A stretch of DNA of 64,000 nucleotides, taken from assembly GCA_016718275.1 (NCBI GenBank), contig JADKEA010000005.1, positions 210,997-274,996 of the forward strand, read 5' to 3'. Origin of the DNA: Candidatus Villigracilis affinis (GTDB taxonomy: Bacteria; Chloroflexota; Anaerolineae; Anaerolineales; Villigracilaceae). This document shows positions 25,259 to 33,579 of this stretch, one piece after another. The notes beneath the pieces were generated by a model that was given only the letters and a program-made list of their open reading frames with translations, was not told the origin of the DNA and searched no databases. Each line of letters begins with the position of its first letter. The first letter of the stretch is position 1. The translations under genes were made by a program, and so were the position numbers.

Positions 25259-26437
25259 ATGACCAAGATCCTATATACCGCGTTCGATATTGTACCAAGC
25301 CCAAAGGGCGCATCCACACATATTTTGCACAATTTGCGCGGGTTGGTCAATGGGAAATACGATGCCCATCTTATCACGCCCAACGACGGGCTTCTACCCA
25401 CCGAAGATACTATTGAAGGTGCGCAGGTCACCCGCATTTCGCAAGACCTCTCGCAGAATTTTCTCGCCCGTGCCATGCATTTCGGACGTTCGGTTTCGGC
25501 CCACCTGGCGCTGAATCAGGATTACGATGTCGTTCATTATCGAAATATCTGGGACGGCCTTTCCATTGCGCAGAACAAAAAACGGTTTGGCTACAAAACA
25601 CTTTTTGAAGTGAACGGCCTGCCGTCGATCGAACTCAAATATCATTACCCGGGGCTCGACCCTGAATTGCTTTTGAAAATAAAGGAACAGGAAATCGCGA
25701 CACTGCACTTAAGCGACGCGATCATCTGCCCTTCGAATGTGACTCGCGACTACATTGCCTCGCTCGGACTTAACCGCAAGCTGGTCACTGTCATCCCAAA
25801 CGGAGTCAGCGCCTCGGATTTTTCGGCATCCCCGCTGCCCCCCCGCGACGGACGAGTCCCTATGTTGTTATACATTGGTACCCTCGCCGATTGGCAGGGA
25901 TTGGACATCGTCGTCAAGGCGCTGCCCAAGATCCTCGAAAAACAACCCGTCCATTTGCTCATTGTCGGGCGCGGACGTTCCCGTCAGCGCAAGATGCTCG
26001 CCAAGCAAATTCGAAAACTTGGCGTCGAAGAGCATGTGACTGTGCAGCCTGCCGTGCCGCATCACGAGATCCCTGCCCTCATCGCCAGCGCAGATATTTG
26101 TGTTGCCCCGCTTGGCCTGAATGATAGAAATGTCACGCAGGGGGCCTGCCCGATCAAAGTCCTCGAATATATGGCGGCAGGGCGTCCTTTATTGGCTTCG
26201 AACATGCCCATCGTGCGTGAGCTTGTCCGCGAAGATATGGATGCGCTGTTATTTTCTCCTAGCGATTCCGAAGACCTTGCCAGGCAAACCATTGCCTTGC
26301 TGAATGATTTTGAATTATCCAAACGCCTGGCCCAATCCGCCTCCGAACGCGCGCTGACCAAATTCACCTGGCATGAATCGCAGAAGAAATTATTGAAGGT
26401 GTATGAGAAGTTGTTGACTCAGTCTGCAGCAGCCTGA
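25259..26437 (+). CDS. Glycosyltransferase family 4 (GT-B fold)
   Basis: The protein has 392 residues. The N-terminal half shows the acceptor-side Rossmann pattern with a Gly-poor start (FDIVPSPKGASTHILHNLRG) typical of GT4. The C-terminal half has the donor-binding features VTVIPNGVSASDF, LLYIGTLADWQGLDIVVKAL and PIKVLEYMAAGRPLLASNMP. It should transfer a sugar from a nucleotide donor on the cytoplasmic face. It is divergent from the membrane-protein pair, and its 3' end overlaps the convergent MFS gene by 19 bases. The substrate is unknown. Confidence 0.88.
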   Translation: MTKILYTAFDIVPSPKGASTHILHNLRGLVNGKYDAHLITPNDGLLPTEDTIEGAQVTRISQDLSQNFLARAMHFGRSVSAHLALNQDYDVVHYRNIWDGLSIAQNKKRFGYKTLFEVNGLPSIELKYHYPGLDPELLLKIKEQEIATLHLSDAIICPSNVTRDYIASLGLNRKLVTVIPNGVSASDFSASPLPPRDGRVPMLLYIGTLADWQGLDIVVKALPKILEKQPVHLLIVGRGRSRQRKMLAKQIRKLGVEEHVTVQPAVPHHEIPALIASADICVAPLGLNDRNVTQGACPIKVLEYMAAGRPLLASNMPIVRELVREDMDALLFSPSDSEDLARQTIALLNDFELSKRLAQSASERALTKFTWHESQKKLLKVYEKLLTQSAAA

Positions 26438-27672
26438 ACTTTTCTATTCATTTCCTTCATCGCGGGGATAAAAGCCATGCTTATAGTGGTAAAGAAGTAT
26501 GTGATCCCAAGTGCAATCAACATTGGCAGGTAGCTGAATTTTTCAGTGAGCACTCCGCCCAGTAACATCCCAAATGGCATCGCCATCCACGCGCCAGCCG
26601 TGACCGCACCGAAGACTCGTCCGCGCATATCTGGCGGGATGCGTTCGAATTCCACCGCACCGATGATGGGGTTTAACGGTCCCGCGCCCATGCTGGTGAT
26701 AAGGACGGATGCGGCCAGAATGTAGATCGGGGGCTGCAAGGCGTACACCCAAAATTGCAAGCCAGTCAAAACGAAGGCGGCTACGAAAACAGTGTGCCGT
26801 GGCAAACGATGCCCGATGGAGGCGAAGATCAATCCGCCGATGACTGCGCCTCCGCCATTGGCGGCGATCAACAACCCCAGGCTGACTGCATTGTCGTATA
26901 CCGCCTTCACGTAGACTGGCCGCACCACGCCGCTAAAAACGGAATCCAGAAAATTTGTCAGCATGATCATAATAACGATGGCCAGAATCAGCTTATCGTT
27001 TGCAATGAATCGCAGTCCTTCCTTCATCTCTGCAAAATAGTTGCCAGCTTTCTTTTCCTCTTCAGATTTAACCGTTTTAGGTGCCGCGATCATCACGCCG
27101 ATGATTCCTGCGGAGATGAAAAATGAAATTGCATCCAGCCAGAGGACATTGGCTGTGCCCATGATGCTGATCAGCAGACCTGCCAAAGGTGCGCCGATGA
27201 GCCTTGAGCCGCGTTCGATGACATGTGTAAGGGAAGTGGCGCGTTCGATGGGCATGCCTGCTTGTTCAGCAAGTTCGGGCAGCAAGGCGTGACGGGCGCT
27301 GCTGCCTGGGGTATCAAGCAGTGCGCCAAGGAAGACCAGGATCATCAACTGCCAGAATTCCAGCCCAATCGTGAAATAAAAGATGGGAATCAGCGCAGTT
27401 GTCACGCCGCTGGCGAGATCTGAGATGATGCTGGTACGCTTATAGCCAAGGCGGTCGATGAGTGTGCCGCCGAGGAAACCTGCCAGCACTACAGGCAGAA
27501 TCGTAAAGAAACCCGTGATCCCTGTTTGTGTGGCGCTGCCGGTGGTTTGCAGCACGAACCAGGGAATTGCGATCGCGGAAAAGATATTGCCAACAAGCGA
27601 GATGATGTTGGCGGTGAATAATGAGTAAAGCGGAATGGGATTATGTTTTACTTCGGGTACGGCTGCTGTCAT
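26419..27672 (-). CDS. MFS transporter (copy 2 of a tandem pair)
   Basis: The protein has 417 residues and about 12 transmembrane helices. GGTLIDRLGYKRTSIISDLA is the MFS loop 2-3 motif, and GLLIAANGGGAVIGG and RIPPDMRGRVFGAVTAG follow. The family resembles the enterobactin/macrolide (EntS/MefA-like) exporters. It lies 13 bases downstream of a second gene encoding a closely similar protein of identical length, so it arose by tandem duplication. The cargo is unknown. The last 19 bases overlap the convergent glycosyltransferase gene. Confidence 0.88.
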   Translation of the reverse strand: MTAAVPEVKHNPIPLYSLFTANIISLVGNIFSAIAIPWFVLQTTGSATQTGITGFFTILPVVLAGFLGGTLIDRLGYKRTSIISDLASGVTTALIPIFYFTIGLEFWQLMILVFLGALLDTPGSSARHALLPELAEQAGMPIERATSLTHVIERGSRLIGAPLAGLLISIMGTANVLWLDAISFFISAGIIGVMIAAPKTVKSEEEKKAGNYFAEMKEGLRFIANDKLILAIVIMIMLTNFLDSVFSGVVRPVYVKAVYDNAVSLGLLIAANGGGAVIGGLIFASIGHRLPRHTVFVAAFVLTGLQFWVYALQPPIYILAASVLITSMGAGPLNPIIGAVEFERIPPDMRGRVFGAVTAGAWMAMPFGMLLGGVLTEKFSYLPMLIALGITYFFTTISMAFIPAMKEMNRKVQAAAD

Positions 27673-27685
27673 AAGATACCTCCGA

Positions 27686-28939
27686 TTATTGATAAACAGT
27701 GACTTGAGTTTTTCTGTTCATTTCCTTCATCACGGGGATGAATGCCATGCTGACGGTGATTACAAAAAATGTGATGCCCAACCAGATGAACATGAGCGAC
27801 AGCCCAAAGCGTTCAGTGAAGTAACCGCCGATCAGCATTCCCAGCGGCATGGCGAGCCCGGAACTGGCTGTGATCGTGCCGAAGACTCGTCCGCGCATGT
27901 CTGGGGGGATGCGTTCAAACTCAACTGCGCCAAGGATCGGGCTGAGCGGTCCCGCACCGAGGCTGAAGATAAGCCCGGTGATGACCAAAACCGAAAGAGG
28001 CGGGTAGGAAAGGTAAAACCAATATCGTATGCCTGTAAAAATAAATGCGCCAACAAAAAGAGCATGCCGCGGCAGGCGATGCCCAATGGATGCGAAGATC
28101 AATCCGCCAATGACGGCGCCTCCGCCGTTTGCGGCCAGAAGCAATCCCACGCCGATTGCGCTTCCGTAAACTTCCTTGACGTAGACTGGCTGTAAGACGC
28201 CGCCAAAGATCGCGTCGAGGAAATTCGTCAGCATGGCCATGATGACGATGGTCAGAATCAACTTGTCGTTTGAGATGAAGCGCAGTCCTTCCTTCATCTC
28301 AGCGAAATAGTTTGTAGTTTTCCCTTCATCGCGTTTGACTGTTTTGTGATCTGTAATCATCAGGCCAATGATCCCCGCTGAAATTAAAAATGAGACCGCA
28401 TTCAGCCAGAGGACATTGGCTGTACCCATAATGCCGATCAGCAAACCTGCCAGAGGCGCGCCGATGATCCTTGATCCGCGCTCGATGACATGTGCAAGGG
28501 AAGTGGCACGTTCGATGGACATCCCTGCTTGCGTGGCGAGGTCAGGCAAAAGGGCATGGCGCGCTGTGTTGCCGGGCGTATCAAGCAATGCACCAAGAAA
28601 TACCAACACCATGAGCTGCCAGAATTCCAGTCCAATCGTGAAATAGAAAATGGGGATTAGTGCCGTGGCGATGCCGCTGGCGATGTCTGCAATGATGCTG
28701 GTGCGTTTGTAGCCGAGACGGTCAATAAGCGTGCCGCCGAAAAAGCCCGCCAACACCATCGGCAGGATCGTGAAGAAGCCTGTGATGCCTGTTTGCGCGG
28801 CGCTGCCGGTGGTCTGCAGCACGAACCAGGGGATTGCGATCGTGGAAAAGATGTTGCCAACAAGTGAGATGATATTGGCTGTGAATAGTGAGTAAAGTGG
28901 AATGGGATTATGGTTTGCTGCCTGTGCGGCCGTGGTCAT
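27686..28939 (-). CDS. MFS transporter (copy 1 of a tandem pair)
   Basis: The protein has 417 residues, the same length as the gene at 26419-27672, and by eye about three quarters of the residues match. The same MFS motifs are present (GGTLIDRLGYKRTSIIADIA, GLLLAANGGGAVIGG, RIPPDMRGRVFGTITASSG). The most divergent stretches are around residues 205-215, 315-345 and the C-terminus, so the copies may have diverged in specificity. A thioesterase gene ends 34 bases upstream. Confidence 0.88.
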   Translation of the reverse strand: MTTAAQAANHNPIPLYSLFTANIISLVGNIFSTIAIPWFVLQTTGSAAQTGITGFFTILPMVLAGFFGGTLIDRLGYKRTSIIADIASGIATALIPIFYFTIGLEFWQLMVLVFLGALLDTPGNTARHALLPDLATQAGMSIERATSLAHVIERGSRIIGAPLAGLLIGIMGTANVLWLNAVSFLISAGIIGLMITDHKTVKRDEGKTTNYFAEMKEGLRFISNDKLILTIVIMAMLTNFLDAIFGGVLQPVYVKEVYGSAIGVGLLLAANGGGAVIGGLIFASIGHRLPRHALFVGAFIFTGIRYWFYLSYPPLSVLVITGLIFSLGAGPLSPILGAVEFERIPPDMRGRVFGTITASSGLAMPLGMLIGGYFTERFGLSLMFIWLGITFFVITVSMAFIPVMKEMNRKTQVTVYQ

Positions 28940-28973
28940 AAAACATCTCCGATTACCAATAAAGTTATTTCGC

Positions 28974-29381
28974 TTAAGATGGGTTGAATACTTTGATTAC
29001 GGCTTCTGGCACGGCGCGTGGACTGCCAGTTTTGACATCTACGAAGACCCAATCGGTTTCGCCTTTGACGAGGGTCTTGCCATCAGATGTTCGTGTGAAT
29101 TCATATTTGCGCAGGGAGCGCACGCGGCGGATATTTTCCACCCAAGTCTTGATCTCGATCTCTTCACTGAGAAAGGCTGGGAGAAAATACTCGATCTTGT
29201 GCTCGCGTACCACCCAGGTTGAATCTGCGCCTTGTGCCTCAATGCCGCCGATTGAAGCGTAATGCTCCACGGCAATGTCCTGCATCCATTGCACGTAGGT
29301 CACATTGTTGACATGGCCGTTCTCGTCAATTGCAGATTCGGGAATGTGAATTGTCTTTGAATAAATGGGGGAGATGGGCAT
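28974..29381 (-). CDS. Acyl-CoA thioesterase, hot-dog fold (4HBT)
   Basis: The protein has 135 residues. It has the single hot-dog domain with the active-site segment AIDENGHVNNVTYVQWMQD, as in YbgC/4HBT-type thioesterases, followed by the long helix and VENIRRVRSLRKYEFTR. Such enzymes hydrolyse acyl-CoA or acyl-ACP thioesters, usually as tetramers. The ATG at 29381 has no strong Shine-Dalgarno. It is in line with the MFS genes (34-base gap) and may share their transcript. The chain-length preference is not visible. Confidence 0.88.
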   Translation of the reverse strand: MPISPIYSKTIHIPESAIDENGHVNNVTYVQWMQDIAVEHYASIGGIEAQGADSTWVVREHKIEYFLPAFLSEEIEIKTWVENIRRVRSLRKYEFTRTSDGKTLVKGETDWVFVDVKTGSPRAVPEAVIKVFNPS

Positions 29382-29402
29382 ATGCCCAAGTTTACCGCGT
29401 AT

Positions 29403-29705
29403 CTATATTGGTTGGCTGTACCTGCCAATCAAAACTTCCTGTTCGGTCATGCCTTCGCAGTGGGCATCCAGGGCATTATATTCCGCCTGCCATTGTGCCT
29501 TGAAATTGAGATATGAAGCCGCAGACACCCAACGATCAATGGTCACGAACCGAAGGGTATCTGTTTCGTCATGCAGCAATTCAGTTCCAAGATAGCCTTC
29601 GCTTTTGCCGAATAGCTTTGCCCACGCGCCATCGTTGGAATATATTTCCACGAAGCTTGCCAGGTGCTCTGACTTTACTTGATATGCCCAAATAATGATG
29701 TACAT
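29403..29705 (-). CDS. ABM-like dimeric alpha/beta barrel protein
   Basis: The protein has 100 residues. It has the ferredoxin-like pattern of the antibiotic biosynthesis monooxygenase (ABM) superfamily: MYIIIWAYQVKSEHLASFVE, YLGTELLHDETDTLRFVTID, then WVSAASYLNFKAQWQAEYNAL. Members are cofactor-free monooxygenases, heme-degrading enzymes or simple small-molecule binders. The start at 29705 is only 5 bases after the stop of the ABC permease gene, and the longer open frame overlaps that gene. It is probably the last gene of the TetR-ABC operon. Function beyond the fold is unknown. Confidence 0.7.
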   Translation of the reverse strand: MYIIIWAYQVKSEHLASFVEIYSNDGAWAKLFGKSEGYLGTELLHDETDTLRFVTIDRWVSAASYLNFKAQWQAEYNALDAHCEGMTEQEVLIGRYSQPI

Positions 29706-29709
29706 TGGT

Positions 29710-30498
29710 TTACTTTGTCTGGTCGGCATTGCGCCACCAATAAAATGTGATGAAGAATCCGATCGCGCTTGAAAGCGCCACAATGATATAGCTGTGCATT
29801 CCAAGCACTTCAGCGCGCGGACCAACCGCCCCGCTGAACAGGGCAGGCACCGACCACGGAAGCCAGCTGCCCCAGCCCATTACCACAGCGATCTGCGCAA
29901 TGGCGACAGTAAAGATCGCCCAGCCAAAGGCGGCCATAAATCCGCGCCCGATGCTGGCGAGGAAGGCCACGAAAGGCAGCAGCATGATCGTCAGGATCCC
30001 CGCGCCGAGAATGTCGATGGTCGCTGAGCGGAGGAGTTCACTCGACCAGCCCGGGATAACAACAGCATTCCCAACGATCAAACCAAGCCCGTAACTGAGC
30101 AGGGTTAAGGTGAGAGTCCATAAAACAATCACAGTGAATTTTGCGGCAATGATCGCCTCGCGCGATGTGGGCAGGGAGAGCAGTTCCTTTACGGTGTGGT
30201 CTGAGAATTCACGGCCGAACACCCAGGTGGTGACAATTGCGAAAATGATCGCGCCGCCAATGGCTGTCGCTTGTGCAAGCAGGTTGAAGAATGTCGGCCA
30301 GTCTGCCACGCCTGCGGTCAATTGCGCTTTTGTGCCGATCAGCCCCATGGATTTTGCAGCCTCGGGGTCTTTCAAGATGACCATGAATAAACCGCCGATC
30401 AATGGCGCGATAAAAAATCCCAGCATGGTTAGCACAGGCACTTTCGAGCGAAACGCCTTGAGACTCTCGGTTTGTAAAGCGGCGAGATAAGCATTCAT
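29710..30498 (-). CDS. ABC-2 family permease
   Basis: The protein has 262 residues and six transmembrane helices. The segment WVFGREFSDHTVKELLSLP between helices 2 and 3 is the conserved coupling region of bacitracin/lantibiotic-type ABC-2 permeases. Its ATG overlaps the ATPase stop codon (ATGA), so the two are made together. With a TetR regulator at the head of the operon, an exporter for a toxic or signalling compound is likely, but the substrate cannot be read from sequence. Confidence 0.88.
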   Translation of the reverse strand: MNAYLAALQTESLKAFRSKVPVLTMLGFFIAPLIGGLFMVILKDPEAAKSMGLIGTKAQLTAGVADWPTFFNLLAQATAIGGAIIFAIVTTWVFGREFSDHTVKELLSLPTSREAIIAAKFTVIVLWTLTLTLLSYGLGLIVGNAVVIPGWSSELLRSATIDILGAGILTIMLLPFVAFLASIGRGFMAAFGWAIFTVAIAQIAVVMGWGSWLPWSVPALFSGAVGPRAEVLGMHSYIIVALSSAIGFFITFYWWRNADQTK

Positions 30499-31403
30499 TT
30501 TTTACTTCCTGTTAGTTGCATAAAATGTTCTTCGAGATTTTGCTGTTCCACCGCAAGGTGGGTGGGTGGAGTACCCGCGTTGACGAGTAAACATGCGATT
30601 TCATCTGGTGCTTCGAGCGCATGCGCATCGCTGATGAAAATCGAACCTTCGTGGATCGTCGCTGAATAATGTTCTTTAGTCAAAATCGTGTGTGCTTTTG
30701 CAAAGTCACGGACTCTGATCTCCAATCGTCGCGCGCGGAATTGCTCGAGCTTGCTTGCATCGAGGTCTTCGATAATTCTGCCTTTATGAATAATTCCTAT
30801 TCGTGTGGCAAGCCTGTCCACTTCGGTGAGAATATGGCTGGACATAAAAACGGTCACGCCGTTTTTTGCTAGATCAGCAAGCAACTCGCGGATTTCAACC
30901 ACACCCGCAGGGTCGAGCCCATTTGCGGGTTCATCCAGAATCAACAGGCTTGGATTGTGGATCATTGTGCGCGCCAGGCCAAGGCGTTGAAGATTTCCCA
31001 TCGAAAGCGTGCCAGCTTTTCGTTTGGAATAGGAGGCGATGGAAAGTTTTTCCATCACATCATCCACGGCTTTTGGGTTTTTCAATCCATATAGTCGGCG
31101 GGCGATATCCAGATTCTCGCGGACAGTCAATTCGGGATATGCCGATGGACTCTCCACAAGATGTCCCACCTGCGCCCACGGCCCGCGTCCACCTGGACCG
31201 AGAGCCTGCCCCAGCACTTTGACATTTCCCTCGCTCGGGCGGATCATCCCCAAAAGCATGCGGATGGTTGTGGTCTTGCCTGCGCCGTTCAAACCAAGGA
31301 AACCGAATATCTCACCCTGCTTCACCTGCAAGCTGACATGATTCACGGCATGCACATCGCCATATTGTTTTGACAGATCACTTGTTTCGATCGCGTAATT
31401 CAT
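30495..31403 (-). CDS. ABC transporter ATP-binding protein (BcrA-like)
   Basis: The protein has 302 residues. Walker A is GLNGAGKTTT, the signature is LSMGNLQRLGLART, and Walker B is LLILDEPANGLDPAG. The signature has Asn-Leu in place of the common Gly-Gln, as seen in BcrA-type bacitracin-resistance exporters. The C-terminal domain of about 80 residues ends in NLEEHFMQLTGSKK. It starts 1 base after the TetR gene stop and overlaps the permease start, forming a compact regulator-ATPase-permease operon. Confidence 0.92.
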   Translation of the reverse strand: MNYAIETSDLSKQYGDVHAVNHVSLQVKQGEIFGFLGLNGAGKTTTIRMLLGMIRPSEGNVKVLGQALGPGGRGPWAQVGHLVESPSAYPELTVRENLDIARRLYGLKNPKAVDDVMEKLSIASYSKRKAGTLSMGNLQRLGLARTMIHNPSLLILDEPANGLDPAGVVEIRELLADLAKNGVTVFMSSHILTEVDRLATRIGIIHKGRIIEDLDASKLEQFRARRLEIRVRDFAKAHTILTKEHYSATIHEGSIFISDAHALEAPDEIACLLVNAGTPPTHLAVEQQNLEEHFMQLTGSKK

Positions 31404-31404
31404 C

Positions 31405-32004
31405 TTATTCTCCGACGATATATCCTGCTACTAGGTCGATCATTACATTCATGGTTTCCTGATAGGCATCCTCGCCCAGGTCATCGCGATGCAGACCCAT
31501 GAAAAACAGGCCCTTGATCAGGTTACTCACAATTCGCGGAGAGGCCTTGACGGTGATGCCTTCCCGTTTGATCTTTTTGATCAATTCATTTGTAAATGCT
31601 TCATCGTTGCTGGCGTGCTGCATGACTCGTTCCGCAGGGACTTTTCTCACGAGATAATCAAAGTCAGATTTGCTGAAATTTTTCAGCAGGGGATAGGCAT
31701 CCCAGGTGAGCAGCAACCCCCCGAGCATCTCGCTGACATTCTTGCGCGCATTGGCTTTTGGCTTGACGGCGAAATCAAGGATGCTCGTTTGGATCTCCTT
31801 CTCGAACTGCTCGAGGATCTCAAGGAATAATTCCTCTTTTGATTCGAAGAACAAATAGAAGGCGCCTTTCGAAATCCCAACAGCCTCGGTCAATTCATCC
31901 ACACTTGTCTTTTTTAGGCCGTGCTTCTCGAAGAGCTTTTTCCCTTTTTCACGCATTTGAGCGCGGATGGTGTCTCTTTCCTGATCTGAAAACGCTTTTG
32001 GCAT
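31405..32004 (-). CDS. TetR family transcriptional regulator
   Basis: The protein has 199 residues. The N-terminal helix-turn-helix is clear (KLFEKHGLKKTSVDELTEAV followed by GISKGAFYLFFESKEELF). The C-terminal domain is a ligand-binding helical bundle with no recognisable subfamily. TetR proteins repress their own operon until a ligand binds. Here an inverted repeat covers the predicted transcription start (32019-32044), so autoregulation together with the ABC exporter is likely. Shine-Dalgarno AGAGGAACC precedes the ATG. Confidence 0.92.
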   Translation of the reverse strand: MPKAFSDQERDTIRAQMREKGKKLFEKHGLKKTSVDELTEAVGISKGAFYLFFESKEELFLEILEQFEKEIQTSILDFAVKPKANARKNVSEMLGGLLLTWDAYPLLKNFSKSDFDYLVRKVPAERVMQHASNDEAFTNELIKKIKREGITVKASPRIVSNLIKGLFFMGLHRDDLGEDAYQETMNVMIDLVAGYIVGE

Positions 32005-32018
32005 GGGTTCCTCTTCTT

Positions 32019-32044
32019 GTGACTAATTTAGTAAAAATAGTCAC
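32019..32044. promoter_or_regulatory. Probable TetR operator
   Basis: The inverted repeat GTGACTA (32019-32025) / TAGTCAC (32038-32044), with a 12-base spacer, lies from about 5 bases after the -10 box into the 5' leader of the TetR operon. Confidence 0.6.
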
Positions 32045-32048
32045 TGAT

Positions 32049-32076
32049 ATTATAGTCAAAACCTGATAAGAGTCAA
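32049..32076 (-). promoter_or_regulatory. Promoter of the TetR-ABC operon
   Basis: On the minus strand TTGACT (32071-32076) and a perfect TATAAT (32049-32054) are 16 bases apart. A second inverted repeat (GTCAA / TTGAC, 32072-32086) covers the -35 box. Confidence 0.65.
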
Positions 32077-32089
32077 GACTGTTGACTGG

Positions 32090-32539
32090 TGTTTTTGAAA
32101 AGTGCAGATTGGGCGTTCACCTAAGTCAATTTGTAGGGAGCAGGCGACGGCGTAGAAAGTATCGTATATGCCGATTATCTTGATGGGGCGGCGATCCTGC
32201 TTGAGAAGAAGCCATTCAGGAAGCCGCAAAATAATTCCGTCTGAGCCATGCAAAGTGGGTCGGATTTGCGAATGCTTTATTGGCTATTTCATGAAGCGAA
32301 AACCCTGTTGCTTCGCAGACATAAGCTTTTTGTTCAAAGTGGGGAAAATGTACAAGATGAGATCGTGGAAATCAATACCCGCCTGAAAGAGATCGAAGTG
32401 GAGGTGGAAAAAAATTCCCGCTCTCGGAAACCGAGACAGCGGGATTTAGGTCTGAACTATGAAAGCATGTGCTTGCAATTTCGGAGATCAAGCAAAAAAC
32501 GGTCGAATTGCTGCAGGGGATTATGTAGGGGCGGGGGAA
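32090..32539. other. Region without a convincing gene; possible gene remnant
   Basis: Between the TetR promoter and the first receiver gene there is no gene I trust. On the plus strand a stretch ending at 32242 (SIVYADYLDGAAILLEKK) and an ATG-started frame from 32248 (MQSGSDLRMLYWLFHEAK, then a coiled-coil-like KEIEVEVEK) look protein-like. The first has no start codon. The second runs through a terminator hairpin (32413-32446) and into the opposite-strand receiver gene. These may be pieces of a decayed gene. Confidence 0.4.
32411..32447 (-). terminator. Terminator downstream of receiver gene 1
   Basis: Read on the minus strand, AATCCCGCT ... CTCGG TTT CCGAG AGCGGGAATT forms a bulged hairpin followed by TTTTTTT, about 95 bases after the receiver gene stop. 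Confidence 0.7.
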
Positions 32540-32911
32540 CTATTCCGTACGGCCAAGCAGATCTTTTACTCTTTGGGAAAGTTCGTCAATGTGGAAAGGC
32601 TTGGTGAGGTAGTCGTCTGCTCCAGCACCAAAGGCGACTACCTTGCTGTCGCTGTCATCCAATGCGGTGACGATAATGATCGGCGTAAAGATAAATCTTG
32701 GGGTTTGTCGCAGCATTCTGCATACTTTAAAGCCGTCGGGGTCGGGCATCATGAGGTCCAAAATGATGAGGTGCGGATTTATGGAATCGGCTATTTGCAC
32801 CGCTTTGGAACTGTCGTTTACTGCGGTTGTTTCGTATCCCTCCACTGTGAGAACTTTTTGCAGTAAGTCTGTAGCTTGCTTATCGTCGTCAACGATCAAG
32901 ATTTTTGTCAT
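32540..32911 (-). CDS. Stand-alone response regulator receiver protein 1
   Basis: The protein has 123 residues and is a single receiver (CheY-like) domain. The acidic pair (IVDDD), the phospho-acceptor Asp in LIILDLMMPDPDGF, the Thr/Ser of IIIVTALDD and the Lys of DDYLTKPF are all present. No output domain is attached, so it should act by protein-protein contact or in phosphorelay. GGAAAATGTC precedes the ATG. It is the first of three similar single-domain receivers on the same strand within 1.4 kb. Confidence 0.93.
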   Translation of the reverse strand: MTKILIVDDDKQATDLLQKVLTVEGYETTAVNDSSKAVQIADSINPHLIILDLMMPDPDGFKVCRMLRQTPRFIFTPIIIVTALDDSDSKVVAFGAGADDYLTKPFHIDELSQRVKDLLGRTE

Positions 32912-33078
32912 GACATTTTCCTGATGAAGTGGATGAATTTTTATCCCAAAAATTTGAAATAATCATTAAATACGTCATTATTATACCCGAGACGCATTTA
33001 ACCGAAAGACCGCCGCTGCGCTGATAAGTGGCAGGTGCGGTCTTCCTCGCAAATCTGTAAGTTGCTGTCAGGAATGGT

Positions 33079-33438
33079 CTAGAGCAGTGCGTTTATTTTC
33101 TGGGTTAGTTCCTTGGGGAGGAAGGGCTTTGTAATAAAATCCTTGGCGCCGGCGTTAAAAGCGTCTTTTTTGCTGCCGATATCATTCAGGGCCGAGACAA
33201 TGATAATGGGGATATCCTTGAGGGTCTGGGTCGACTGAAACATTTTGCAGAGCTGGATGCCGTTGATCCTGGGCATCATAATATCCAACAAAATAAGATC
33301 GGGGATGACCGAGTTCGCGGTTTCGATCGCATCTGCGCTGTTGTTGATCGAGGTGGGCGAGTGGCCGTTCATTTTTACAAGGCTTTCCAGAAGCTTTGTG
33401 GTTTCCATGTCGTCGTCAATTATCAATATTTTTGACAT
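33079..33438 (-). CDS. Stand-alone response regulator receiver protein 2
   Basis: The protein has 119 residues and one receiver domain with the complete active site (IIDDD, LILLDIMMPRINGI, IIIVSALND, KDFITKPF). It resembles its two neighbours but is the most diverged of the three; the others share the PDPDGF/PPPDGF type loop, while here it is PRINGI. No output domain is present. Possible partners include the hybrid kinase encoded 13 kb away, but no kinase is adjacent. Confidence 0.92.
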   Translation of the reverse strand: MSKILIIDDDMETTKLLESLVKMNGHSPTSINNSADAIETANSVIPDLILLDIMMPRINGIQLCKMFQSTQTLKDIPIIIVSALNDIGSKKDAFNAGAKDFITKPFLPKELTQKINALL

Positions 33439-33579
33439 ATTTCTTTTCCTCGTTGTTGGAATGTTTTACAACAGGTCTTATCCACATTGTCTGAAAACTC
33501 GCGTAGATGTGACGCAGTATTTGCCAGATGAAAAAGGTCAATCAATGAGTATGACTGTTGGGAATGTGTTGTATGGATA

